Origin: Streptomyces anulatus
Lineage (GTDB): Bacteria > Actinomycetota > Actinomycetes > Streptomycetales > Streptomycetaceae
Direction: 5' to 3'
DNA length: 64,000 nucleotides
Assembly (NCBI RefSeq): GCF_000721175.1
Contig: NZ_JOEZ01000032.1
Span: forward strand, 1-64,000
Positions 27,901-36,555 of this stretch are shown piece after piece. Numbering within the stretch: the stretch's first letter is position 1; the number at the start of each line of letters is the position of its first letter. The notes under the pieces were generated by a model, which searched no databases, had not been told where the DNA came from, and saw only the letters and a program-made list of their open reading frames with translations. The position numbers and the translations under genes are program-made.

Positions 27901-28209
27901 CTATCGGGCGCGCACGCCGCCCCAGTTGTCGGCGCTCCTGCGCTCGTCGCGGGAGTGGTTGTCGTGGATGCTCTGGACCAGCTCACCGCTGTCGCCGAGG
28001 AGCAGGGCCATGTTCTTGGTCGCCTGGTCCCACTCGGCCTGGACGTTGCGGTACATCTGCTGGTCGTCACCCTCCCATGAGGTCACGAGCGGCTTGAGCT
28101 CGTCCTCCAGGTTGTTGAGGGTGGTGATGATCTGCTGGGTCTGCTGCTTCAGTTCCTCGATCGCGTTGCGGACCGTGGAGTACTGCACATCGATGATGCC
28201 GTCGGCCAT
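27901..28209 (-). CDS. WXG100 protein (ESAT-6-like, EsxA/B type)
   Basis: A 102-aa WXG100 protein. Helix 1 is STVRNAIEELKQQTQQIITTLNNLEDEL, the turn is SWEGDDQQMYRNVQ with the Trp-x-Gly motif, and helix 2 is AEWDQATKNMALLLGDSGELVQSI. ATG 28209 has GAGGAG upstream. WXG100 proteins are secreted as four-helix dimers by EccC; the second WXG100 gene just upstream is the likely partner. A C-terminal YxxxD/E export signal is not obvious, so the signal may be carried by the partner or by another substrate. Confidence 0.92.
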   Translation of the reverse strand: MADGIIDVQYSTVRNAIEELKQQTQQIITTLNNLEDELKPLVTSWEGDDQQMYRNVQAEWDQATKNMALLLGDSGELVQSIHDNHSRDERRSADNWGGVRAR

Positions 28210-28300
28210 GACATCTCCTCTCAGGTGGCCGGGCCCCTGGGCCCGGGGGTGCTCACAGTTTCCGGCCTCCGCGAACGGGGCCGGTGCCGCCGGGGACGGG

Positions 28301-28636
28301 TCAGCGCAGCGCCTCGAAGACGCCCTGGCTGGTCTTGCTGTTGAGCACCTCGGTGAGGTCCTGGTTCTCCTTCGCCAGCCGGTCGGCGGACGTCACGTTC
28401 TCCTGGAGCGCGTCGACCATCTTGCTGATCTGCACCACGACCTTCTGCGCCTCGCCGTTCCAGCTGCGGAACAGCTTCAGCAGGGCCTGGCCCTCGTCAC
28501 CGCCGACGCCCGAACGCGCGGCGATCTCGGCGACGTTGTTCTGGACCTTCTCGACCGCGGCCCGGGCCGACTCCAGAGAGGAGACACCTCCCAAGCCCTT
28601 GGCATAGTCCGCCCGCCTCTGGCCACTGTCCGCCAT
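28301..28636 (-). CDS. WXG100 protein, partner of the adjacent Esx protein
   Basis: A 111-aa helical-hairpin protein with the WXG motif in FRSWNGEAQKVVVQISKMVDALQENV. Its second helix ends near VLNSKTSQGVFEALR. ATG 28636 follows GGGAG. It is first in a minus-strand run that continues with the second WXG100 gene 91 bp downstream, the usual pairing of EsxB/EsxA heterodimers. It is probably secreted together with that protein by the EccC motor encoded nearby. Which of the two is EsxA or EsxB cannot be settled from the sequence. Confidence 0.9.
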   Translation of the reverse strand: MADSGQRRADYAKGLGGVSSLESARAAVEKVQNNVAEIAARSGVGGDEGQALLKLFRSWNGEAQKVVVQISKMVDALQENVTSADRLAKENQDLTEVLNSKTSQGVFEALR

Positions 28637-29079
28637 GTCGCGCTCCCTTCGTTGAGTGACTTCTCATCGCACCGTTGCCCGCTGAGGCTAAAGAGAACTC
28701 ACCGTCCGCCGCAACGTATGCAGGGAAGATTTGAGCATAGTTCCGCGCGTCAGAATCGTTACATGCCAACGGAGTTGTCCGAAGGTTTCCACGAAATGAA
28801 CGCGACCCACCCGCCGGCCGCCCGTACCGGTCGATGCGGACGGAAAACGGGCAGCCGGAGAATCCGAACGGTCATCGAGGCGGCCCGTTTCCGCTACCGT
28901 GCGCCCCTTTCGCAGGATTCCCCGGAGGGACGGCCGGTCAAATATCTGAGCTTTTTCTGAGGTTTCCCTCCGCGTGCGGACCACGCCGAATTCTCCCCCG
29001 CCGGCGCCGCGTCACGTGCGAAGTTCCACTCCCCCGCCCTTTTCTCTTTCTTCGCCACCGTATGGGGGTTTTGCCTGGA
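28637..29079. promoter_or_regulatory. esx promoter region (443 bp gap)
   Basis: No gene is visible between the end of eccB and the first WXG100 gene. The region is less GC-rich than its neighbours, notably at 28680-28760, where the minus strand carries ACTATGCTCAAATC, a possible -10 region. It probably holds the promoter for the esx genes. Confidence 0.45.
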
Positions 29080-30624
29080 TCATGGCCGGGAGTCGACTGT
29101 CCCGGCCGCGCCGGGAGCATCGCACTTCGGGGCGGTGACCCTGGGCTCCGCGGCGCCGGAGGCGGCTGCCGGATCGAGGTCCGCGCCGGTCGGCAGAGCG
29201 GCGAGCAGCGGTGCGGGTACCGAGCCGATGTCCCCCTCCGCGTACCCGAGTGCCGCCAGGGAGTCCTTGGCGGAGACCCGGTACTTCACGCCGTTGTCCG
29301 CGACCAGGTAGGTGGTTCCGGCGTGTGCGGCGCCGCTCGCGTGCAGGGCCCGGACCAGGGCGCCGTGCCCGGGGCGTACCACCGTGGCGTCCGTCCGGGC
29401 ACAGGCCGCGACCAGCGGCTGGGCAGTCCCCTGCGACACCGCGACGGGGGCGAGCCCGGTCAGCGGGACCAGCACCGGCCTGATCCGGGCGCCGCCGTCG
29501 CCGCCGTCCACCTGTGCGCAGAGCGCGGTGCCGCGCGGTGCGGACTGCGGGACGGGCGGCGTACGGGGCAGGTCCCCGGCGGCGGGGCCGGCGGGGGCCG
29601 TCTTCTTGGCCCCGTGCGCACGCAGCGCGTCCGCGCCGACCGCCCGGGCCTCGGGTGAGCGCCCCTGGTAGGCGTCCTTCTGGGTGGCCGGGTCGCCCAG
29701 AAGGAGGGCGGCCTCGAGCCGGGACAGCGGCACCAGCCCGTCCTTCCGCAGCAGGTGGTACGTGCTGCCGCCGCCGACCACGCTGACCTCGAAGAGCTGG
29801 CCGATCCTGCTCGGTTCGCCGCCGAGGACCGGCCCCTCGCCTCCGCGCCCCGGCACCTCGGGCGGCTTCAGGGCGGGGCCGGGGGCCAGGGCGTCGAGGA
29901 AGGCCGCCGATACCGGCATCGCCCGCTCGGAGCCGTAGCCGAGGGCGTTACGGGCGTCGGAGTCGGGGTCCAGCGCGAGCCGGCTGCCCCGCCACACCAG
30001 GTACTCGGTGCGGTCCGGGCCCTGTACGAGCACCCCGCGGTCGGCTCCGACGCCCTGGGAGTCCATCGGCGCCCCGGCGACCAGGGTGGTGGCCCCCGGC
30101 CGGTCCACGCCCGCGGCCGCCACGGCGCCGGAGGTGCTGGGCAGTGCGCCGTCCGGTCCGGTGACGCACATGTGCCAGGCTCCGGCGTCGAGTTGCCCGG
30201 GCCCGGGCAGGGTGTCCGGGGCGCCGGGGATGCCGGCCGGGGACCCCACGGGGACGTCCCGCAGCGAGGCGGTGGAGACGTCCACGGCCTTGAGGTCGGA
30301 CCCGCCGATCAGCCGCGCCGAGGCGAAGTTGCGTACCGGGTGCAGGACCCCGTCGGCGCCGGTCCACAAGTAGCGGGCGCCGGTTTCGCGGTTGACCACC
30401 AGGTGCTCACCCTTGCGCCAGGTGTCGTTCCCGCCGGGGCGCAGCAGCCCGTAGACGGTGGTGCCCGCGCCGATCAGGACGGTCACCAGCAGGCCGAAGA
30501 CGACGCCCCGGGTGGTGCGGCCCAGTGGGCTCTCCGGGGCGTCCGGGTCGGCCGTCAGCAGGCCCGAACTGAGCCTGCCCATCATGAAACCGTGGGCCTG
30601 GACCTGGTCTCGCTTGGACTGCAC
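29080..30624 (-). CDS. eccB: T7SS membrane protein EccB
   Basis: A 514-aa EccB. A short cytoplasmic start (MQSKRDQVQAHGFMMGRLSSGL) is typical of the family, then one membrane helix (GVVFGLLVTVLIGAGTTVYGLL, about residues 40-62), then the long extracytoplasmic region with the EccB repeats (RNFASARLIGG; SRLALDPDSDARNALGYG; TYLVADNGVKYRVSAKDSLAALGY). Two pairs of Cys lie in the outer region. It forms part of the ESX core complex with EccC and EccD. The stop of eccD (30670) lies 45 bp upstream, so eccD-eccB are an operon. Confidence 0.95.
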   Translation of the reverse strand: MQSKRDQVQAHGFMMGRLSSGLLTADPDAPESPLGRTTRGVVFGLLVTVLIGAGTTVYGLLRPGGNDTWRKGEHLVVNRETGARYLWTGADGVLHPVRNFASARLIGGSDLKAVDVSTASLRDVPVGSPAGIPGAPDTLPGPGQLDAGAWHMCVTGPDGALPSTSGAVAAAGVDRPGATTLVAGAPMDSQGVGADRGVLVQGPDRTEYLVWRGSRLALDPDSDARNALGYGSERAMPVSAAFLDALAPGPALKPPEVPGRGGEGPVLGGEPSRIGQLFEVSVVGGGSTYHLLRKDGLVPLSRLEAALLLGDPATQKDAYQGRSPEARAVGADALRAHGAKKTAPAGPAAGDLPRTPPVPQSAPRGTALCAQVDGGDGGARIRPVLVPLTGLAPVAVSQGTAQPLVAACARTDATVVRPGHGALVRALHASGAAHAGTTYLVADNGVKYRVSAKDSLAALGYAEGDIGSVPAPLLAALPTGADLDPAAASGAAEPRVTAPKCDAPGAAGTVDSRP

Positions 30625-30669
30625 AGCCTCTCCTCAACTCGTTTCTGGTGGACCGGCGTACGGGGGTGC

Positions 30670-32076
30670 TCAGCCGAACAGGCCGCGCAGCCAGCCGAAG
30701 AGGCCCGCCACCCACAGGGTGAGCGGGAGCAGCGCGACGGCCAGGCCGGTGTGCGCCAGCTCCGCCGCCCGGCCCCAGTACGGCAGCACCCGGCGGCCGG
30801 GCACGATCCAGGAGGCGGTCACGAGGACGGCCGCCGCGGCGAGCAGGACCCCGAAGACCACCACGCGTCCGTCCGCGTCGCTGTCCACCGCCCAGGCCCG
30901 GGCGAGCAGCAGCAGCCCCCAGATGCCGGGCACCGCCAGGGTGAGGCGCTGGCCGATGTGGACCAGGCCGCGGGAGTGCAGGAGCAGCAGCAGGGTCAGC
31001 GCGAGCGCGGTGAGCGTCTCGGGGAGGTCCGGGTGCTGGGCGAGGACGGTCAGGGCGGCGGCGGCGATGGTGCCGGTGGCGGCGAAGAGCGCGGTGACCC
31101 AGCGCCCGGCGAGTTCGGTGCGCTCGGCGACCTCGTCGCCCGCGTACGGGTCGATGCCTTCCTGGAGCTGTCCGGCGGAGGACGGCAGTGCGGGCATCCG
31201 CATGCCGGCCAGTTTGAAGGCGAAGGGTGCCACGGCCCCGGCGGCGAGCGCGACGACCGTCGCCACCAGCGCCACCGCGGCCGCCGCGTCCAGGCCCGTG
31301 TAGCCCATCAGGGCCCCGGAGACCGCGGTGGCCACGGCGACCACGGCGGTGGCCAGCAGGGCGGGGGCGCCGACCGCGGTGGCGGCGAGCGCGAGGACAG
31401 CGCCGCCCGCCGCCGCGGCGCCGGCCGCGAGCAGCCGCGCCCCCGCGACCTTTGCCGCGTCGGGGCCGGAGAGGTCGCCGCCGGGCAGCACCCAGCCGAC
31501 CAGCGCGAAGCACGGGGCGACCAGCAGGGCGAGCGCGGTGGCGGAGAGCCGGTCGCCGACCGCCCGGCTCGCGGAGCCGGCGCCGGCGAGGAGCAGCAGT
31601 CCGGCCACGGCCGCGAGGGCCGCCCGGGTGGTGGCGGAACCGGTCACTCCCGGCCGGAACACCAGCAGGAGGGCGGCCACCACGGTCGCCACGGCGGTGC
31701 CCACCAGCAGGCCGCGGGCCGCGCCGGCGTGCCAGGTGTGCAGTCGGCGGCCCACCGTCTCGGCTATCCCGTCGACCAGGTCGTCGAGCCGCGCCTCGGG
31801 GAGCGCCTCGGTGTGCGGGCGCAGATGGAGCACGGCTCCGTCGGCGAGCCCGGCGCGGGCCAGGGTGGTCTCCTCGTCGAGCGGGGCGTCGCCGAGCCGC
31901 TGGAGCACCCAGCCGGCGTGGTCGAGCCCGGCCTCCTCGGCCTCCTCCCCGACGTACCGCAGGAGGGTGGGAAGCAGATCGGCGACCGGTACGTCGGCGG
32001 GCACGGCCAGATCGATGGTGACGCTCGGCGCACGTACGGTCAGGCGGCACGATTCGGCCACCGCACTGTCGGTCAT
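30670..32076 (-). CDS. eccD: T7SS membrane channel subunit EccD
   Basis: A 468-aa EccD. Residues 1-95 are the cytoplasmic ubiquitin-like domain (CRLTVRAPSVTIDLAVPADVPVADLLPTLL and on to DGAVLHLRP). From about residue 125 onward there are eleven or so membrane helices (LLVGTAVATVVAALLLVF, LAALAAVAGLLLLAGAG, then WIVPGRRVLPYWGRAAEL near the end). This is the family architecture: EccD dimers form the membrane vestibule of the ESX complex. I chose ATG 32076, whose product begins MTDSAVAESCRLTV; the open frame continues upstream but is not family-like. It is divergent from eccC. Confidence 0.94.
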   Translation of the reverse strand: MTDSAVAESCRLTVRAPSVTIDLAVPADVPVADLLPTLLRYVGEEAEEAGLDHAGWVLQRLGDAPLDEETTLARAGLADGAVLHLRPHTEALPEARLDDLVDGIAETVGRRLHTWHAGAARGLLVGTAVATVVAALLLVFRPGVTGSATTRAALAAVAGLLLLAGAGSASRAVGDRLSATALALLVAPCFALVGWVLPGGDLSGPDAAKVAGARLLAAGAAAAGGAVLALAATAVGAPALLATAVVAVATAVSGALMGYTGLDAAAAVALVATVVALAAGAVAPFAFKLAGMRMPALPSSAGQLQEGIDPYAGDEVAERTELAGRWVTALFAATGTIAAAALTVLAQHPDLPETLTALALTLLLLLHSRGLVHIGQRLTLAVPGIWGLLLLARAWAVDSDADGRVVVFGVLLAAAAVLVTASWIVPGRRVLPYWGRAAELAHTGLAVALLPLTLWVAGLFGWLRGLFG

Positions 32077-32477
32077 CAGCAGAACTCTCGTCTTCCGTGC
32101 AGGCTTTGACAGAGGACTTCCCCGCGAGAGGGAATGTGCGAACAGTACGGAAAGTCCGCGCGGCCGTGAACCGGGGGGCCGGGCAGGGCAAATGTGCCTG
32201 CACACCCGGCGACCGCCCCTCCCGCGTGGACAGGTCGCGTTCCGTGAATGCAGACTACTGCCTGCGGCCACCGGTCGTGCTGCGGGCCGGGCCACGAATC
32301 CGGTAGGTGGTTGGCCATCACGGAAGTTGACCGCCCCGCGCTATCCGCTCGAGACATTCACCCGGCGTTCATCGGGGCGTGCACCGCCCCGGGAATCAGC
32401 CTGGTGCGGTCTTTCCCCCTGCCGGGTACGCCGGTATTCGGCGGGCCGGAAAGTCAGTGAACCGGAGGTTCTGTTCC
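32077..32477. promoter_or_regulatory. eccD-eccC divergent intergenic region
   Basis: A 401-bp gap between the divergent eccD and eccC. It must contain both promoters. I see no convincing gene, palindrome or riboswitch. GGAGG at 32464-32468 is the eccC ribosome site. Confidence 0.5.
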
Positions 32478-35400
32478 TTGAGTGTCGTGCTGTTTCGCCG
32501 CCCGGCCCGCAGGCGCGGGCCGGAGATGCCCGAGGGGCAATTGACCCTCCAGGAGCCGCCCGTCCTCGCCGAGACGGTGCCCGACACCTCGGCGGTGTGG
32601 ACCTACCTGCCGATGGCGCTGATGTCAGTGTCGATGATGCTGATGTTCCTGCGCCCCGGCGGCGGGAACGGCGTCTTCATGTATCTGGCGATGGGCGTCA
32701 TGGCGCTCTCCGCCGGTGCCATGCTGCTGGGGCAGCTGATGCGCCGCTCCAGCGAGCGCAAGCAGCGCCTGAAGGGCGAACGCCGCGACTACCTGCGCTA
32801 CCTGGCCCAGACCCGCAAGCGGGTGCGGACCACCATCGCGGAGCAGCAGCGGGCGCTCGCCTGGCGTCACCCGGAGCCCGCCTCGCTCCGCTCGCTGGCC
32901 CGCACCTCCCGGCTGTGGGAGCGCCGCCCGGCCGACGAGGACTTCGGCGAGGTCCGGCTCGCGGTCGGTGAACAGCAGCTGGCCCTCACCCTGAACCCCG
33001 TCTCCACCCGCCCGGTGGAGGACCTCGAACCCCTCTGCGCGCACGCCCTGCGCCGCTTCATCCGCGCCTACTCCACCATCCCGGAGCAGCCGCTGGGGCT
33101 CTACCTGCGCTCCTCGGCCCGGATCCTGCTGCGCCCGGAGGAGGCGCCGGACGAAGGGGCCGCGGAGGCTCCCGGGGCGAGCGGCGAGGAGCCGGAGGGC
33201 CTCGACGCCGTACGCGCCCTGGTACGGGCCGTGCTCGGGCAGCTCGCGGTGTTCCACGCGCCCGAGGAGCTGTGGATCGCCCTCTGCGTCAGCGACGAGC
33301 GGCGGCCCGACTGGGAGTGGGTCAAGTGGCTGCCGCACGTGCTGGATCCGCACGAGGAGGACGGCGCGGGGCAGGCGCGCCGGATCACCGCCGACCTCAC
33401 CGAGCTGGACGACCTGCTCGGCGCCGAGTTCGCCGAGCGCCCCGGCTTCGACCCGGACGCCCGCCCCGGCCGTGACGAGCCGTACACGGTCGTCGTGCTG
33501 GACGGCGTCACCGTCCCGGAGGGCCACCGCTGGGAGGGGCACGGCTACCGCAACGCCCTGATCCTCGACGCGTCCGGGGCGCTGCGCTGGCGGCCCGGCC
33601 GCAACACGCTGCGGCTGACCGTCGGGCCGGACCGGGTGAGCCTGGTGCGTACCGACCGCAGCCGCAAGGAGCGGTCGGTGCCGCTGGGCGTTCCCGACCG
33701 GCTCGGCCCGCTCGGCGCGGAGTCGCTGGCCAGGCTCCTCACTCCGCGCCGGATGAGCCTCGGCGCCGACATCGCGCAGCCGTTGGACACCGACGTCGAG
33801 CTGACCACCCTGCTCGGCATTCCCGACCTGCACCGGCACGAGCCGCAGACCCTGTTCGACCGGCACTCCGGCTCCGGCCGGCTGCGGGTGCCGATCGCGG
33901 TCGGCGTGGACGGCCGCCCGGTCGAGCTCGACATCAAGGAGTCCGCGCAGGGCGGCATGGGCCCGCACGGCATGCTCATCGGCGCCACCGGCTCCGGCAA
34001 GAGCGAGCTCCTGCGTACCCTCGTCCTCGGCCTCGCCCTGACCAACTCCTCCGAGACGCTCAACTTCGTGCTGGTCGACTTCAAGGGCGGTGCCACCTTC
34101 CTCGGCCTGGAGGAACTCCCGCACACCTCCGCCGTCATCACCAACCTCGCCGACGAGGTCGCCCTGGTGGAACGCATGCAGGACGCGCTGCACGGCGAAC
34201 TGATCCGCCGCCAGGAGCTCCTGCGCTCGGCGGGCAACTACACCTCGGCCCTGGAGTACGAGCGGGCCCGCGCCGCCGGGGCGGACCTGGCCCCGCTGCC
34301 CAGCCTGTTCGTGGTGGTCGACGAGTTCAGCGAACTGCTCTCCACCCACAGGGAGTTCATGGAGCTGTTCGTGATGATCGGCCGCCTCGGCCGCTCGCTG
34401 GGCGTGCACCTGCTGCTCGCCTCGCAGCGCCTGGACGAGGGGCGCATGCACCAACTGGAGAGCCACCTCTCGTACCGCATCGGGCTGCGCACCTTCTCCG
34501 CGATGGAGAGCCGCGGTGTCCTCGGTGTGCCCGATGCCTACGAGCTTCCGGCCGCGCCCGGCAGCGGCTATCTGAAGTCCGGGGTGGAGGCCCTGACCCG
34601 GTTCCGTGCCGCGTACTCCTCGGGGACGTACCGGCGTCGGACCGGTGCGGTGGTGCAGGCCAGGGTGGCCAGCCAGGTGGTGCCGTGGACCAGTGGCTGG
34701 GTGGTGCCCCGCACGCTGGAGACCCCGCCCGACCCGGAGCCGGAGACGGAGGAGGCCGAGGACGAGGAGGCCCTGCTCGACGTGGCGCTCGACCGGCTGC
34801 GCGGCTCCGGGCCGGCCGCCCACCAGGTGTGGCTGCCGCCGCTGGACGAGCCGTCTCCGCTGGACGCCCTGCTGCCCGGCATCGCGCCGGACGAGGCGCG
34901 CGGACTGATCGCCGCCGGCTGGCCCGGCGCCGGCCGGCTGCGGGTCCCGGTCGGCCTCGTGGACAAGCCCTTCGAGCAGCGTCGCGACCCGCTGATCGTG
35001 GACCTCTCCGGAGCGGGCGGCCACGTCGCCGTGGCGGGTGGTTCGCAGAGCGGCAAGTCCACGCTCGCCCGCACGCTCATCGCCGCCCTCGCGCTCACCC
35101 ACACCCCGGCGGAAGTCCAGTTCTACTGCCTGGACTTCGGTGGCGGCGGGCTCTCCCAGCTCGCCGCGCTCCCGCACGTCGGCGGGGTCGCGGCGCGGCT
35201 CAACCCGGAGCGGGTGCACCGGGCGGTGGCCGAGGTGATGACGCTGCTGGCCCGTCGCGAGCAGTTCTTCGTGGATCACACTCTCGACTCCATGCAGTCC
35301 TACCGGCGTCGCCGGGCCGCCGGGGAGTTTCCCGACGAGCCGTTCGGCGATGTGTTCATGGTGGTCGACGGCTGGTCCACGGTCCGCCAGGACTACGACG

Positions 35401-36509
35401 ACCTGATCCCGAAGTTCAACGAACTCGCCGCCCGCGGCCTCAACTACGGCATCCACCTGATCATCACCACCACCCGCTGGGTGGAGCTGTCCGCCCAGGT
35501 CCGCGACCAGGCCGGCACCCGTCTGGAGCTGCGGATGGGTGACCCGATGGACTCCGAGATCGACACCCGCAAGGCCCGTTCGGTGCCGCGCTCCGGCGGC
35601 CGGGGCATCACCGCCGACAGCAAGATGCATTTCCTCGCGGGCCTTCCCCGCCTGGACGGCAGCGGCTCCCTGGAGGACCTCGGCGACGGCGTCGCCCACC
35701 TGGTCGCGGAGATCTCGCGGCACTGGCAGGGCCGTCCCGCCCCCCAGGTCCGGATGCTGCCGCACCGCCTCCCGCTCGCCGAACTGCCCGCGCCCGAGGC
35801 AACGAAGGGCGGCGGCATGCGCCTCGCGCTCGGCCTCGACCAGGACGCCCTGGAACCGGTCTGGCACGACTTCAGCCGCACCCCGCACCTGATCGCGGTG
35901 GGCGACACCGAGAGCGGCAAGACCAATCTGCTGCGTCTGATCACCCGGGGCATCACCGCCCGTTACTCCCCCACGGAGGCGAAGATCATCGCGGTGGACT
36001 ACCGCCGCACCCTGGTGGACGCCGTCCCCGAGGAGTACCGCATCGGGCACGTGATCTCCCTCGACAACCTCAACGAGACCATCGAGGGCGCGGCCCGCGC
36101 GATGAAGACCCGCGTCCCGGGCGCGGACATCGCCCCGGCCCGGATGCGCCGGTGCGACTGGTGGACCGGTCCGCGTCTGTTCATCCTCGTCGACGACTAC
36201 GACATGGTCTCCGGGAACTCCTTCCAGAGCCCCTTCGAGCCGCTCTTCGAGAGTCTGACGCTCGGCTACGAGATGGGTCTGCACCTGGTCGTCGCCCGCA
36301 GCGCCATGGGCGCGGGCCGCGGTCTCAGCGACGGCCTCATCCGCCGCCTCGACGAGGCCAACAACCCGGCCGTCCTGCTCTCCTGCCCGCCCACGGAGGG
36401 CCGTCTCTTCGGCAACGCGAAGCCGCTCAACCTGCCGCCCGGCCGGGCCCTGCACATCGCCCGCCGCAAGCCGCGGCTGATCCAGACGGCGCTGGTGGAG
36501 GAGGTCTGA
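32478..36509 (+). CDS. eccC: T7SS ATPase EccC (EccCa/EccCb fused)
   Basis: A 1,343-aa FtsK/SpoIIIE-family motor. The N-terminus reads LSVVLFRRPARR from TTG 32478, placed 9 nt after GGAGG. Two membrane helices follow (TYLPMALMSVSMMLMFL and VFMYLAMGVMALSAGAMLLG). Three ATPase domains have Walker A Lys508 (GATGSGKSELL), Lys860 (GGSQSGKSTLA) and Lys1148 (GDTESGKTNLL), with Walker B VVVDEFSELL, MVVDGWSTVR and FILVDDYDMV. The second Walker B lacks the usual acidic residue after Asp. It recruits WXG100 signals and powers export. The full three-domain chain is the form found in Streptomyces and Firmicutes, not the split mycobacterial ESX-1 form. It is the only core gene of the locus on the plus strand. 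Confidence 0.96.
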   Translation: MSVVLFRRPARRRGPEMPEGQLTLQEPPVLAETVPDTSAVWTYLPMALMSVSMMLMFLRPGGGNGVFMYLAMGVMALSAGAMLLGQLMRRSSERKQRLKGERRDYLRYLAQTRKRVRTTIAEQQRALAWRHPEPASLRSLARTSRLWERRPADEDFGEVRLAVGEQQLALTLNPVSTRPVEDLEPLCAHALRRFIRAYSTIPEQPLGLYLRSSARILLRPEEAPDEGAAEAPGASGEEPEGLDAVRALVRAVLGQLAVFHAPEELWIALCVSDERRPDWEWVKWLPHVLDPHEEDGAGQARRITADLTELDDLLGAEFAERPGFDPDARPGRDEPYTVVVLDGVTVPEGHRWEGHGYRNALILDASGALRWRPGRNTLRLTVGPDRVSLVRTDRSRKERSVPLGVPDRLGPLGAESLARLLTPRRMSLGADIAQPLDTDVELTTLLGIPDLHRHEPQTLFDRHSGSGRLRVPIAVGVDGRPVELDIKESAQGGMGPHGMLIGATGSGKSELLRTLVLGLALTNSSETLNFVLVDFKGGATFLGLEELPHTSAVITNLADEVALVERMQDALHGELIRRQELLRSAGNYTSALEYERARAAGADLAPLPSLFVVVDEFSELLSTHREFMELFVMIGRLGRSLGVHLLLASQRLDEGRMHQLESHLSYRIGLRTFSAMESRGVLGVPDAYELPAAPGSGYLKSGVEALTRFRAAYSSGTYRRRTGAVVQARVASQVVPWTSGWVVPRTLETPPDPEPETEEAEDEEALLDVALDRLRGSGPAAHQVWLPPLDEPSPLDALLPGIAPDEARGLIAAGWPGAGRLRVPVGLVDKPFEQRRDPLIVDLSGAGGHVAVAGGSQSGKSTLARTLIAALALTHTPAEVQFYCLDFGGGGLSQLAALPHVGGVAARLNPERVHRAVAEVMTLLARREQFFVDHTLDSMQSYRRRRAAGEFPDEPFGDVFMVVDGWSTVRQDYDDLIPKFNELAARGLNYGIHLIITTTRWVELSAQVRDQAGTRLELRMGDPMDSEIDTRKARSVPRSGGRGITADSKMHFLAGLPRLDGSGSLEDLGDGVAHLVAEISRHWQGRPAPQVRMLPHRLPLAELPAPEATKGGGMRLALGLDQDALEPVWHDFSRTPHLIAVGDTESGKTNLLRLITRGITARYSPTEAKIIAVDYRRTLVDAVPEEYRIGHVISLDNLNETIEGAARAMKTRVPGADIAPARMRRCDWWTGPRLFILVDDYDMVSGNSFQSPFEPLFESLTLGYEMGLHLVVARSAMGAGRGLSDGLIRRLDEANNPAVLLSCPPTEGRLFGNAKPLNLPPGRALHIARRKPRLIQTALVEEV

Positions 36510-36519
36510 GCGTACGGAC

Positions 36520-36551
36520 GTGCGGCGCCCTCCCGCAGGAGGGCGCCGCAC
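36520..36551. terminator. bidirectional terminator between eccC and mycosin gene
   Basis: A perfect 14-bp stem, GTGCGGCGCCCTCC / GGAGGGCGCCGCAC, with loop CGCA lies in the 46-bp gap between the convergent eccC and mycosin genes. It can stop transcription from both sides. Confidence 0.85.
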
Positions 36552-36555
36552 GCGT

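Noticed and set aside
29755..32109. Plus-strand open frame of 784 aa opposite eccB/eccD
   Set aside because: Gly/Arg/Gln-rich shadow; the minus strand has complete EccB and EccD with membrane helices.
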